IMG/VR virus record: IMGVR_UViG_3300037119_005846
Coordinates: 32,031 to 96,030 of that record
DNA: 64,000 nucleotides
Strand: one strand, 5' to 3'
DNA from: a virus
Shown: in pieces, positions 22,192 to 30,636 of the stretch
Numbering within the stretch: position 1 is the first letter of the stretch
How the letters are laid out: each line of letters starts with the position of its first letter
Position numbers and translations under genes: made by a program
The notes under the pieces: generated by a model
Seen by the model: only the letters and a program-made list of their open reading frames with translations
What the model was told of the DNA's origin: nothing
Database searches by the model: none

Positions 22192-23763
22192 ATGAGGGCA
22201 CGGGTGGCGGCACTGTTGGTGGCGAGTGCGGCGGTGATCGGGATACCGGCTGTTGCTCTCACGGAATCGGGTGGTGTGGTGCAGGGCGGCGGGTCCTACA
22301 CCACGACCTCCCATCCGTCGTACACAACGACGACGACGACGATCACTCCACCCACCAGCACCTCCTCCCCGTCCACCACGACTACGACGGCGGGTTCGAC
22401 CACTACGTCCTCTACTCCGACCTCTACTTCGACTACGAGCGTGGTGACTTCTACGAGTACGACGACTACGACCTTGACAACTACGTCCACGACCGCAGCG
22501 TCGACCACCACGACGACTGAGGTCATCAAGAAGGTCTTTGTCTGTAAGTTCGTGGGGACGCCGGGAGTTGATGAGAGACTTCAGACTGGTCAGAACCCGA
22601 TCTCGGTCAGCGTCAACGCCATCCCCAACTGGGACGGCGTGATCGGCTCCTTCTTCGCTGACGCCCAGGGCCGCAGTCGGGTGATCGCCTTCGACGTCGG
22701 CCAGCCCGAACCTGACGTGTCTCAATGCCTCCCTGGTGGTGGTACAACAACTACATCGTCAAGCACCACGACAAGTTCGACCACCGCGCCAAGCACGACG
22801 ACCTCCACCGTCGTGCCTACGAGCACGTCTACGACGACTTCCACCCCATCTTCTACGACGACGACTTCCTCGACTTCTACTTCCCTCCCCCAGATCACAC
22901 CGTTCGCGATCGAGGTCGCCCCGCTGTGCCCGGACGGGACGACACCGCAGATCGAGATCACGTTCGGGGTACGCCCTGATCTGAACGGTCAGACCGGCAC
23001 CCTGAGCTTCTCCACCGGAGGGTCGGTCCCGTTGGTGTTCAACTCGGGTGGGACGACCGACATCGCGTATCCGGCGTCGGCCGGGACCGGGCCGGTGACG
23101 ATGACCTACACGTTGGGGGCCGAAAGTGTGGAGCGCTCGACGACCTTCCCCGAAGCTTGTGAGGTGACGACATCAACGACCACGACGACCTTGATTGGCA
23201 CGACGACGTCTACAGCGGCTCCGACGACGACGACCGCTCCGTCGACATCTACAACGAGCACCAGCAGCACGTCCGTGCCATCCTCGACGACTACTTCGTC
23301 GACCACCTCAACGACCCTGCCTGACACGTTCACGTTCGGCGCGGCCGGCACGGTGTGCGTGCGTGAGGTGCCGACGATCCGCATCACCTTCCAGAACCTG
23401 TTCCCGTCCCTCGCCGGGCAGACGGGCACTCTGACCATGACGGCGGCGGCAACGGGCGAAGTCGTTGGCGTCCAGTCCCTCGTCTATGAACCCGGGACGA
23501 CAGTCGACATCCTCTACCCGGGGACGCATGTCAATCCCGACGGCTCCGTGGCCGACGTCCCCGGGTGGATTCTCAACGAGGACGGCTTCTGGATTCAGGA
23601 CCCGTCCGATGCCTTCCTCCGCGACGGCATTTTCCTCACTTACGAGGTGAACCCGACGGCAGGCCCGGTGCTGGTGCTTTACCCACCCGAGTCGAGCGCC
23701 TGCGCCAACCCGGACGGCCCGTTCCCGCCGTTGAATCCGAACCAGCTGCCGCCTACCGCGTAG
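22192..23763 (+). CDS. Secreted mucin-like Thr/Ser-rich multidomain protein
   Basis: 523 aa from the ATG 8 nt after a TAGTGT box. Residues ~1-25 form a Sec signal peptide (RVAALLVASAAVIGIPAVALT). The mature protein alternates long T/S tracts (encoded by acg/acc/tcg repeats) with three folded blocks: VIKKVFVCKF..., PQITPFAIEVAPLC... and DTFTFGAAGTVCVREV.... The latter two share IEITF/IRITF, GQTGTL and IAYP/ILYP elements and look like paralogous beta-sandwich domains. T/S stalks are typical of O-glycosylated surface proteins. No membrane anchor is visible at the C-terminus. Possible decoy, adhesin or exclusion factor; unproven. A strong hairpin follows. Confidence 0.7.
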   Translation: MRARVAALLVASAAVIGIPAVALTESGGVVQGGGSYTTTSHPSYTTTTTTITPPTSTSSPSTTTTTAGSTTTSSTPTSTSTTSVVTSTSTTTTTLTTTSTTAASTTTTTEVIKKVFVCKFVGTPGVDERLQTGQNPISVSVNAIPNWDGVIGSFFADAQGRSRVIAFDVGQPEPDVSQCLPGGGTTTTSSSTTTSSTTAPSTTTSTVVPTSTSTTTSTPSSTTTTSSTSTSLPQITPFAIEVAPLCPDGTTPQIEITFGVRPDLNGQTGTLSFSTGGSVPLVFNSGGTTDIAYPASAGTGPVTMTYTLGAESVERSTTFPEACEVTTSTTTTTLIGTTTSTAAPTTTTAPSTSTTSTSSTSVPSSTTTSSTTSTTLPDTFTFGAAGTVCVREVPTIRITFQNLFPSLAGQTGTLTMTAAATGEVVGVQSLVYEPGTTVDILYPGTHVNPDGSVADVPGWILNEDGFWIQDPSDAFLRDGIFLTYEVNPTAGPVLVLYPPESSACANPDGPFPPLNPNQLPPTA

Positions 23764-23772
23764 GCTGATACC

Positions 23773-23814
23773 GCGAGCCGGCCCTCTCAACTGTGGGGGG
23801 AGGGGGCGGCTCGC
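23773..23814 (+). terminator. Hairpin terminator after the mucin-like gene
   Basis: Outer stem GCGAGCCG / CGGCTCGC (8 bp, perfect), with inner CCCTC / GAGGG pairing. Located 9 bases after the stop. Confidence 0.75.
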
Positions 23815-23842
23815 TTGACCGCAGACACAGACAGGAACACAG

Positions 23843-24418
23843 ATGACACTGAGTATGGATGAACACGCACGGCTGGATGAGACGCGAGGAGGAGCATGGC
23901 TGACACCGTCAGAGGCGAGGCGTCATGACTTTCTGACGACGACGAGCGGCGGCCTGATCGACAAGGTCGACGCTGCCGCAGTGTTCGGCGCTGGCGGTGG
24001 CGGCGTCGCCGCGTACCTCCGGCACGTCAGTCATGTCGCGAGCTTGACGCTCGTCGAGGATGACGCGTCCGGACTGATCGCGCTGCGGAACACGTACACC
24101 GGCGCTCGCGGCGTGACGATCGTCGAGGCCGATCCGGTCGAGGCACTGGACGATGTCATCCGGCAGCGCCAGCCGTCCGTGGTGATCCTTGACCTACGTG
24201 GCCGCGAGGTGGAGCCGCCCGTGGTCCGGGTATTGGCACAGCCGCTTGATCGCGTCGAGGTCCTGTGGGTCATCTACGGGCCTGAGACGGACTCCGAGCG
24301 GGCCGCGGGCCTCGACGAGATGATCCGGACCTGGCACTCGGACGAGCTGCGTTGGTACCTGCAGTCGGTGAAGCACAACGACGAGATCGGCTCGCTGCTC
24401 GTGTATGCCAGAGAGTGA
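23843..24418 (+). CDS. Rossmann-fold, methyltransferase-like protein
   Basis: 191 aa after leader ACACAGACAGGA. Residues ~45-70 (AAVFGAGGGGVAAYLRHV, TLVEDD) resemble SAM-binding motifs I and II of class I methyltransferases; VVILDLRG fits motif IV. No catalytic signature such as NPPY or PC is visible, so the substrate is unknown and it could be an inactive homologue. Confidence 0.5.
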   Translation: MTLSMDEHARLDETRGGAWLTPSEARRHDFLTTTSGGLIDKVDAAAVFGAGGGGVAAYLRHVSHVASLTLVEDDASGLIALRNTYTGARGVTIVEADPVEALDDVIRQRQPSVVILDLRGREVEPPVVRVLAQPLDRVEVLWVIYGPETDSERAAGLDEMIRTWHSDELRWYLQSVKHNDEIGSLLVYARE

Positions 24419-24433
24419 CCGCGAAGTTCATAG

Positions 24434-24444
24434 TATAGTATAGT
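24434..24444 (+). promoter_or_regulatory. Tandem TATAGT boxes
   Basis: TATAGT at 24434-24439 overlaps a second TATAGT at 24439-24444 in a TAGTATAGTATAGTA run, followed 6 nt later by the ACACAGACAGGA leader and the start at 24472. Which box is used is unclear. Confidence 0.45.
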
Positions 24445-24471
24445 AAGTGACACAGACAGGAAGGATGACGG

Positions 24472-24810
24472 ATGACGTTGCGACTAGAGGACATGACGAC
24501 GGTCGACCACGAGACGTTGGTGGGCGCGCTGCGATGCGCCACGATCGGTCACGCGTGGTTCGACGTCGACTCGACGTGGAAGCCGAACATGGGTGTGCCA
24601 CTGACAGTCCGCTGCGAGCGCTGCGGCCGCGAGCGGCGTGACACACTGGACGTTCACGGTGAGGTGCTCAACCGGGACTACTGGCCGCGCAAGTCGTGGC
24701 TCCGCTACCCGAAGCATCAGCGACCATCTCGCGCTGAGTTTCGTCAGCTGCTGCTGAAGCAGCGGATGCTCGAGGCTCGTGAGGCTCGGAAGATGGCGGT
24801 GAGCGCATGA
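24472..24810 (+). CDS. 112-aa zinc-binding protein
   Basis: ATG after aggaaggatgacgg. Contains TVRCERCGRERRDTLDVHGE, a CxxC knuckle with following His, typical of short actinophage zinc proteins that include a WHxW-like segment (GHAWFDVDSTWK). The C-terminal helix is highly basic. Likely nucleic-acid binding; role unknown. Confidence 0.65.
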   Translation: MTLRLEDMTTVDHETLVGALRCATIGHAWFDVDSTWKPNMGVPLTVRCERCGRERRDTLDVHGEVLNRDYWPRKSWLRYPKHQRPSRAEFRQLLLKQRMLEAREARKMAVSA

Positions 24811-25142
24811 CTCGTGAGAAGGTGCCGTGCCCGGAGTGCGGCGTCGAGTACTACCGCGGTCCCGGCATCACGATGCATCGCAAGAGCGCGCACGGCGTTC
24901 AGCCGGCCGGCAACGCGGCCTTGCGGAAGCGTGATCGTGAGCGAAAGCGTCGCTCTCGCGCGAAGGCAAAGTCTTTGACGCCGACGACGGCGCAAGTCGA
25001 CGCTGGCTCGGAGTTGACGGCCGACGACATTCTCGTCTCATTCGTCTCCATGCGATGGCCGGAGCGAATGCCGACATCCGTGATGGCACCACTGCTTGAC
25101 TGGCGTGAGGCGACCAGTCGGATGCTCGAGCGAACTCAGTGA
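24807..25142 (+). CDS. 111-aa C2H2 zinc-finger protein
   Basis: ATGA overlap. PCPECGVEYYRGPGITMHRKSAHG is a near-canonical C2H2 finger (CxxC, HxxxxH) at residues ~8-29, followed by a strongly basic helix (RKRDRERKRRSRAKAK). The C-terminal third is helical. Probably binds DNA or RNA. Confidence 0.7.
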   Translation: MTREKVPCPECGVEYYRGPGITMHRKSAHGVQPAGNAALRKRDRERKRRSRAKAKSLTPTTAQVDAGSELTADDILVSFVSMRWPERMPTSVMAPLLDWREATSRMLERTQ

Positions 25143-25630
25143 CCTACTCGTACTCGTCTCGTGTCGTCCTCGGGCAGTGTCCCGGCGAGGGTGGCCCGCT
25201 GCCGTTCTTCGGCGACGTGCCATCGGACTCCGCCGGGCGCATGGACAAGTTGATGGCGAACTGGCGCGATCATGCGCGGGGCGTGAACCTCTGGTGGAAC
25301 GCGCACGACTGGCAGTGGGGCAATCCGCATCACCTCGACGACATCGTCGCGGAGACTCAGTGTGAGCTGATCGTTGGCCTTGGCACGTTCGTCTGCACAG
25401 AGCTCGGCATGAACAAGCGCGGTGACATCTTCGAAGCTGAGGTCGTGCCATTGCTCACTCGCGAAGTTCTCGCAGTTCGCTTTCCACACCCGTCCGGGCG
25501 CAATCACTTCTGGAACATGGAGCGCAACCGTGAGTGGGCGGCACACGCGCTCCAGTACTCTCTGACAGCGCCGATCAGCGAGATCCGTGAACTGACGAAG
25601 CATGACAGGCGCTGGGTAGCAGCACGATGA
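25139..25630 (+). CDS. Uracil-DNA-glycosylase-like protein
   Basis: 163 aa, GTG start, GTGA overlap. VVLGQCPGEGG (UDG-superfamily motif 1, GxxPG) near residue 10 and RFPHPSGRNHFWN (HPS motif 2) near residue 120 bracket a Rossmann-like core (CELIVGLGTFVC). Could remove uracil or a modified base from DNA, or act as a UDG-fold binding protein. Stands next to a Cas4/RecB-like nuclease. Confidence 0.65.
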   Translation: MTYSYSSRVVLGQCPGEGGPLPFFGDVPSDSAGRMDKLMANWRDHARGVNLWWNAHDWQWGNPHHLDDIVAETQCELIVGLGTFVCTELGMNKRGDIFEAEVVPLLTREVLAVRFPHPSGRNHFWNMERNREWAAHALQYSLTAPISEIRELTKHDRRWVAAR

Positions 25631-26547
25631 GTGAAGCCATAAGAGTCAGTCACAGCGACATCGCGTCGTTCCTTCGCTGCCGGCGCCAGTTCGCGTGGTC
25701 ATACATCGACGATTTCCGCGAGCCGGAGCGACTCTGGGGGCCGATGGCCACGGGCAGCCGCGTCCACAGCGCGATCGAGCAGGCGCGCAAGACGGCGACG
25801 CCGATTGTGGAGACCCACAAGGCACTGGCCGCTCGTGATGAAGAAGTCTTGATCGCGACTCGCGCTCCCGGCTGGGCCCTGGACGATTTCTACGAGAACG
25901 TGATCATGGGCCGCAACTGCTGCATCGCCTATGAGCGCTGGGTCGAGACCGAGGGACCGTACGATGGCTACGACGTCGAGTCAGAGGTGCTCCTCGAGGC
26001 ACCGATCCTGGACGGCCGCGCGATTCTCATCGGCAAGGCCGACCTGCTGCTGACTCGGCGCGACGACGGCTGGATCTTCACGGACGACATCAAGACGTCG
26101 TCGACGCACGTCCGGACGACGCTGCCGGTGATCCTCGAGAAGAGTTATCAGCATATCTGCTATCAGGGCCTCGCTCAGCGGATGAACCCGGAGGCGCACA
26201 TCGGCGAGGCGTGGTACACGATCCTGTTCAAGGCGAAGAATCCGGCGAGGATGACTCACCCGATGGTGGAACGGTTCCGGGTGCCCGGCCATATCAGCGC
26301 GCTGCCGAATCGCATGCGACAGGTCGAGACGATCGTCGCCGACATGCTGGCGCTGATGGAGCGCCGCGAGAGTGAGGGTGCACACGTCGCCTACCCGACT
26401 CCCGGAGACAGCTGCCGGTGGTGTCCCATGAGATTACCGTGTGGGTTGGTAGATGAAAATCCTTTGGGCGCTCGAGCACTGCTCGATGTTGAGTTCGTGC
26501 GCGGCGGCCGCCATGCACGGTACGACAATGAAGGAAACAGGAGATGA
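25627..26547 (+). CDS. Cas4/RecB-family PD-(D/E)XK exonuclease
   Basis: 306 aa. N-terminal FLRCRRQFAWSYI with the first Cys, the nuclease core GKADLLL and DDIKTS (motifs II-III), and the C-terminal CRWCPMRLPCG cluster fit an Fe-S-containing Cas4/AddB-like exonuclease. Usually resects DNA ends for recombination. ATGA-coupled to the UDG-like gene and close to the Sak4-like and SSB-like genes, so part of the phage recombination set. Confidence 0.8.
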   Translation: MSEAIRVSHSDIASFLRCRRQFAWSYIDDFREPERLWGPMATGSRVHSAIEQARKTATPIVETHKALAARDEEVLIATRAPGWALDDFYENVIMGRNCCIAYERWVETEGPYDGYDVESEVLLEAPILDGRAILIGKADLLLTRRDDGWIFTDDIKTSSTHVRTTLPVILEKSYQHICYQGLAQRMNPEAHIGEAWYTILFKAKNPARMTHPMVERFRVPGHISALPNRMRQVETIVADMLALMERRESEGAHVAYPTPGDSCRWCPMRLPCGLVDENPLGARALLDVEFVRGGRHARYDNEGNRR

Positions 26548-26548
26548 C

Positions 26549-26881
26549 ATGACGAACACTATGACTACTGACACGACCGTAGAGCTGATGTCGCCATCGC
26601 CGGACGTAGCGAAGATGCGTGATCAGCTCGACATAATCGGCATGCTCGCGCTGCTGCCGTATCCGTTCACGCCAGATCAGGCGATGAAGGTATTCCGCCT
26701 CATCGACCACATCGTGCTTGACTTGAGCGCTCCGCTGATCGACATCTGGCCGCGTGAGGAATCGAAGAATCGCTACATCGCGCTGAAGTTCAAGGGCTTC
26801 TCCAAGGCGATGTACGTGCACTCGAACACGCGCACCGATAGCTACGTCGACATGCCGGACGGTCGGCGAGTGACTCTTTGA
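26549..26881 (+). CDS. Hypothetical 110-aa protein
   Basis: ATG after ggaaacaggag; starts just after the nuclease stop. N-terminus polar (MTNTMTTDTTVEL), then a helical core (MRDQLDIIGMLALLPYPFTPDQAMKVF). No family recognised; located in the recombination cluster. Confidence 0.6.
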   Translation: MTNTMTTDTTVELMSPSPDVAKMRDQLDIIGMLALLPYPFTPDQAMKVFRLIDHIVLDLSAPLIDIWPREESKNRYIALKFKGFSKAMYVHSNTRTDSYVDMPDGRRVTL

Positions 26882-26906
26882 TCATGATCAACGACAGGAG
26901 AATGAC

Positions 26907-27257
26907 ATGACCACGAAGATGCCCAAGCTGATGGGCACGCAGGAGATGGTGGCGCGCATCCGCGTGCACTCGCTCGACGAGGCCGATGACTTCCTCGAGG
27001 CGTTCGCGCCAGGCGCTCGCAAGAAGGGAACGGTTCAGATCCTTCGAGCGACGCGCACGAAGGGCGTGGACTCGTATCTGCTGACGATCAAGTTCACGCA
27101 CACCGCCCAGAACATGACGCAGACGGTCGACGGCTACCCGTCGGGCAACGGCGACGGCGACTACAACACGCGTCGCTTTATCCAGGAGGCGTCTGACCGC
27201 AGCAAGATCGATCCGATGAAGGTCGAGATCGAGCTCGGGCGCTGGGTGCGTGCGTGA
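26907..27257 (+). CDS. Hypothetical 116-aa protein
   Basis: Good ribosome binding site (gacaggag). Alpha/beta composition, with a basic patch (GARKKGTVQILRATRTKG) and a C-terminal IELGRW. Possibly an accessory to the recombination genes around it. Not recognised. Confidence 0.65.
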   Translation: MTTKMPKLMGTQEMVARIRVHSLDEADDFLEAFAPGARKKGTVQILRATRTKGVDSYLLTIKFTHTAQNMTQTVDGYPSGNGDGDYNTRRFIQEASDRSKIDPMKVEIELGRWVRA

Positions 27258-27412
27258 GCGACCGCCCGTACGACTTCAGCGTGCCGATCGACGAGGCTCA
27301 CCGGATCTCGCTCGAGCTCACGGGTCTCATCAACGAGGCGTACGAGCAAGCACGCAGGCGGGCGGCTGCATGGCAGCCCGCGCCCTGTCCACCGCGCTGT
27401 ACTCGCAGCTGA
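27254..27412 (+). CDS. Hypothetical 52-aa protein
   Basis: GTGA overlap start. Contains one amphipathic helix (IDEAHRISLELTGLINEAYEQA) and a Cys-containing tail (PCPPRC). Ends before the leader of the Sak4-like gene. Confidence 0.5.
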   Translation: MSDRPYDFSVPIDEAHRISLELTGLINEAYEQARRRAAAWQPAPCPPRCTRS

Positions 27413-27459
27413 GTACACGGTAGTGTAGACGATATCGACACAGACAGGAAGATGATGAA

Positions 27460-28263
27460 GTGAATCGGTCACTGACGATCCTCGTTCACGGGGCTAGTAA
27501 GAGTGGCAAGAGCTCGTTCAGTGTCACGTGTCCGACGCCGCGTCTGTATCTCGATGTCGAGTCGGCCGGCCGATTCCTCGCGATCAAGGCAGTTTCATGG
27601 GACCCTGCCCGTGAAGCACCGCCAGTAGAGGATGGCACGTGGGACACGGCCGTGGTCGCGACGCGTGACTGGGGTACGGTTGAGCGAGCGTATCAGTGGC
27701 TTGCCTCAGGTCAGCATCCGTTCAAGAGCGTCATCATCGACTCTGTCAGCGAGCTCCAGCAGCGCTTCATCGAGAGCAAGTCAGGCCGCAATCAGCCGAC
27801 GATGCAGGATTGGGGCGCGGTGTTCCGCGTGGTCTCCGGTCTCGTCCGCGACATTCGCGACTTGACGATGCATCAGACCAAGCCGCTCGAGTGCGTCGTC
27901 ATGACGGCGATGACTCGACAGCAGGAGGGGATGTGGCGCCCGTGGGTCAGTGGGCAGCTCCAGACCGTCTTGCCGTACCTGCTCGACGTAGTGGCGTACT
28001 TGTGGACCGAGCAGGCGGTCGACGAGACGACCGGAGAAGTGAAGGAGGTTCGTAAGATCCTGACGCGCCGGACGACACAGTTCGAGGCCGGCGAACGCGT
28101 CGACGGCAAGATCCCGATCGTGGTGGAGGTGACGGCACGCGCTCCTGGTGAGCCGGGCACAGACATCGACCGCCTGATCGACATGGTCTTTCCGCCGACG
28201 GCGACAACTGAGACTGAGACAACACCAATCACCACAACAACGGAGACTACAGATGACCATTGA
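27460..28263 (+). CDS. Sak4-like RecA-fold single-strand annealing ATPase
   Basis: 267 aa. Walker A GASKSGKS at residues 11-18, Walker B-like VIIDSVSEL near residue 95, and the RecA-like core ending in a Thr-rich tail. This matches phage Sak4/AAA_24 recombinases. Works with an SSB, which is encoded immediately downstream. Preceded by the ACACAGACAGGA leader at 27438. GTG start. Confidence 0.8.
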   Translation: MNRSLTILVHGASKSGKSSFSVTCPTPRLYLDVESAGRFLAIKAVSWDPAREAPPVEDGTWDTAVVATRDWGTVERAYQWLASGQHPFKSVIIDSVSELQQRFIESKSGRNQPTMQDWGAVFRVVSGLVRDIRDLTMHQTKPLECVVMTAMTRQQEGMWRPWVSGQLQTVLPYLLDVVAYLWTEQAVDETTGEVKEVRKILTRRTTQFEAGERVDGKIPIVVEVTARAPGEPGTDIDRLIDMVFPPTATTETETTPITTTTETTDDH

Positions 28264-28801
28264 CTGGGGCGCGGAACTCGACCGCGTCGAACAGGCCACC
28301 AAGCCCATGGCTGAGGGGCCGCACACCTTCCGGATCGTCGACGCGAAGCCCGTGACAGCGAGCACCGGCAACAAGATGATCAAGCTCACGTGCAAGGTCG
28401 AGGGCGGCCCTGACGACGGCAAGCTCGGCTACAACAACATCGTGTTCACGTTCGACAACCCGCGGGCACTGAAGATGACACTGCGGCGCCTGCGTGCCCT
28501 CGGCATCGACGCTGACTTGCTGCGCGGCGAGAAGCCGTCGATCGAGCAGATCGCCGGCAAGCTGATGGGTCGCAGCGCGGAAGGCAACGTGACGCATCGC
28601 CAGTGGAACGGCGAGACGCAGGACGACATCGACTTCGGCGCGGCCGGCTCTGGCACGCCGGTCATCCCGGCGGCGCCCGTCGTCGGTGGCCCCGCTCCAG
28701 TTGTCGCTCCCGCGCCGACCAAGGAGGCGGCGGCCCCGCCGGCGCCGGTCATCCCGACCGAGCCGACGACGCCGGTCGCGCAGAGCGAGGAATCGTTCTG
28801 A
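28253..28801 (+). CDS. SSB-like protein (DUF669-type) with acidic C-terminal tip
   Basis: 182 aa. Residues ~20-125 are a beta-rich domain (HTFRIVDAKPV, NKMIKLTCKVEGG, the LRALGID helix and GKLMGRSAEGNVTHRQW) like DUF669-type ssDNA-binding partners of Sak4 recombinases. A long Pro/Ala linker ends in AQSEESF, resembling the acidic-plus-Phe tip of SSBs that recruits partners. Overlaps the Sak4-like gene by 11 bases. Confidence 0.7.
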   Translation: MTIDWGAELDRVEQATKPMAEGPHTFRIVDAKPVTASTGNKMIKLTCKVEGGPDDGKLGYNNIVFTFDNPRALKMTLRRLRALGIDADLLRGEKPSIEQIAGKLMGRSAEGNVTHRQWNGETQDDIDFGAAGSGTPVIPAAPVVGGPAPVVAPAPTKEAAAPPAPVIPTEPTTPVAQSEESF

Positions 28802-28802
28802 C

Positions 28803-29228
28803 ATGACCGATCGCCTCGACGAGATCTTCGCCCGGCAGCAGCAGCTCCAGCTGGAGTCGTTCCACATCGACGTCACCGCCCTCGAGGGCCTGCCTCGCGA
28901 GAGGTACGTCGTCCAGAACGCGTTCGCTGTCGTCGCGGAGCTCGTCGAGGCGCTCGACAACATCGACTGGAAGATGTGGACGACCGGCAGCCCGGCGCGG
29001 TTTAAGGACCGGGACAGCTTCGTCCGCGAGATGGTCGACGTCCTGCATTTCATGGTGAACCTCCTTCTGATCGCCGACTGCGATGCCACAGAGCTGTATA
29101 GTCGTTATCTCAGGAAGGCCGAAGTCAACGCGCAGCGTCAGCTGGACGGGTACGACGGCGTCAGCACAAAGAAGGATGGGCGAGCGATGGACGAGCCCGA
29201 GTGGCGTCGAGAGGAGGTGGAACCATGA
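28803..29228 (+). CDS. Dimeric all-alpha dUTPase (MazG-like)
   Basis: 141 aa. The conserved helices VQNAFAVVAELVEALDNIDWK, REMVDVLHFMVNLLLIAD and YSRYLRKAEVNAQRQLDGYDG carry the ExxE and ExxD Mg ligands and the uracil-site motif of dUTPase_2/MazG enzymes. Hydrolyses dUTP to dUMP, keeping uracil out of phage DNA and feeding dTMP synthesis. Confidence 0.85.
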   Translation: MTDRLDEIFARQQQLQLESFHIDVTALEGLPRERYVVQNAFAVVAELVEALDNIDWKMWTTGSPARFKDRDSFVREMVDVLHFMVNLLLIADCDATELYSRYLRKAEVNAQRQLDGYDGVSTKKDGRAMDEPEWRREEVEP

Positions 29229-29464
29229 ACGTGCTTGACGAGCTGAGGCAGACGACGAAGGCGCTCGAGGACGCGGAGTTCGTCGTCTTCAGGCTCAAGC
29301 AGCAGCGCGACGCGCAGGTGTCTGCGGCTCGCGACGAGCGCATCGGCTACGCCGAGATCAAGGACGCGACCGGCATGTCGATCAGCTGGATCAACGCGTC
29401 GCTCGTGCGCACCGACGGCTATCGGCCGCGCGCCGGCCGGCCGCGGAGGCGCGAGGTCGCGTAG
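29225..29464 (+). CDS. 79-aa HTH-like protein
   Basis: ATGA overlap. The N-terminal helix (coiled-coil-like) is followed by YAEIKDATGMSISWINASLVR, a helix-turn-helix of the resolvase/sigma type, and a basic tail (RPRRREVA). Probable transcription regulator; last gene of its operon, before a strong terminator. Confidence 0.6.
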   Translation: MNVLDELRQTTKALEDAEFVVFRLKQQRDAQVSAARDERIGYAEIKDATGMSISWINASLVRTDGYRPRAGRPRRREVA

Positions 29465-29485
29465 GTAGCGGCGGCCACCTATGCC

Positions 29486-29534
29486 AGCGACCAGCCGGCG
29501 CCGTGATCACAGAGCCACGACGCCGCTGGTCGCT
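29486..29534 (+). terminator. Strong hairpin terminator
   Basis: Perfect 10-bp outer stem AGCGACCAGC / GCTGGTCGCT, with further GC pairing inside. Ends the recombination operon, 28 bases before the next -35 element. Confidence 0.75.
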
Positions 29535-29562
29535 TCTGCGTTCTGCCCGCGTGCGGCCCGTG

Positions 29563-29591
29563 TGGCTTTTGCTTACATCGCGTTGTATAAT
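29563..29591 (+). promoter_or_regulatory. Phage promoter, GTGG/TATAAT family
   Basis: -35 TGGCTT (29563-29568, preceded by G), 17-nt spacer with CA at 8-9, TG-TATAAT at 29586-29591. Leader contains CAGACACAGACCCAG, then GAGGAG before the 29630 start. Confidence 0.8.
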
Positions 29592-29629
29592 GGTTCCAGA
29601 CACAGACCCAGACCAACTTCGAGGAGACC

Positions 29630-30619
29630 ATGTCCACCACAGTCAAGTTCGACCCGACGGCGCCTGACGCCGGACGGGCCATTCTGGCGGCGGCCTTGGA
29701 CCGGACCAGCGCGATGCGGGACCTCAGCCGCATCAAGTCGATGCCGTCCACGACGACCGCCTCAACCTCTACACCGGCCGAGCCCGCCAAGATGCGGACC
29801 GTGTTCGACGGCATCGAGGTCAGCTCCAGCTACGTCAGGCCGAACGGCTCGGAGTACAAGCCCCGCGCCATGACGGTCGACGGCGTCGTCGTCCACGACG
29901 TCACCTTCGTCCGGTCGGCCGCCAAGGTCAACAAGCCCGTACTGCTGTACGGCCCGCCAGGAACCGGCAAGACCTCGCTGATCGAGGCCGCCTTCCCCGA
30001 CGTCGTCACCGTCCAGGGCACCATCGAGACCGAGATGACCGACTTCGTCGGCAGCTGGGTCCAGGACAGTGACGGCACGTACCGCTGGATCGACGGCCCC
30101 TTGCTGGTCGCCGCCGATGAGGGCAAGAAACTGCTGATCGACGAGATCGCTCTTATCGACCCGCGGAGCCTGGCCGGCGTCTACGGCGTCATGGACGGTC
30201 GCGACGAAATCGTCGTGACTCAGAACCCGAAGCGTGGCGTTGTCAAGGTGCAGCCCGGGTTCATGGTGCTCGGAGCGTTCAACCCGAACGTCCCCGGCGC
30301 CGTGACATCGGACGCGCTGATGAGTCGCTTCCCGGTTCAGATCGAGGTCGGCACCGACTGGTCACTCGCCTCGGCGCTCAAAGTGCCGGCAAAGATCATC
30401 CAGGTCGTTCGCAACCTCAACCACAAGGCCGAGACCGGAGAGATCACCGCGGCCCCCCAGCTTCGCGAGCTGCTCGGCTTTCGCGACCTCACCGAGGTCT
30501 ACGGCGAGGAGTTCGCCCTCAGGAACTTCATCAGCCAGATCCGTCCGGAGAACCGGGCGGTCGCGCTGGCAGCTATCAAGGCGGTCATGGGCGCAGAGCC
30601 CACCGCACTCACCATCTGA
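29630..30619 (+). CDS. MoxR-type AAA+ ATPase
   Basis: 329 aa. Walker A GPPGTGKT from residue 108, Walker B KKLLIDEIAL, sensor region FNPN and an SRFPVQIEV arginine-finger segment fit the MoxR/CbbQ/NorQ class. These chaperone-like ATPases act with VWA-domain partners, and a VWA-metallopeptidase is encoded two genes downstream on a different promoter. The N-terminal ~90 residues are low complexity. Substrate unknown. Confidence 0.85.
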   Translation: MSTTVKFDPTAPDAGRAILAAALDRTSAMRDLSRIKSMPSTTTASTSTPAEPAKMRTVFDGIEVSSSYVRPNGSEYKPRAMTVDGVVVHDVTFVRSAAKVNKPVLLYGPPGTGKTSLIEAAFPDVVTVQGTIETEMTDFVGSWVQDSDGTYRWIDGPLLVAADEGKKLLIDEIALIDPRSLAGVYGVMDGRDEIVVTQNPKRGVVKVQPGFMVLGAFNPNVPGAVTSDALMSRFPVQIEVGTDWSLASALKVPAKIIQVVRNLNHKAETGEITAAPQLRELLGFRDLTEVYGEEFALRNFISQIRPENRAVALAAIKAVMGAEPTALTI

Positions 30620-30636
30620 CACAGACAGGACACATC

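Noticed and set aside
22296-22961. Extra open frames in the T/S repeat region of the mucin-like gene
   Set aside because: acg/acc/tcg repeats keep all frames open. Only the frame with the signal peptide and folded Cys-containing blocks reads as protein.
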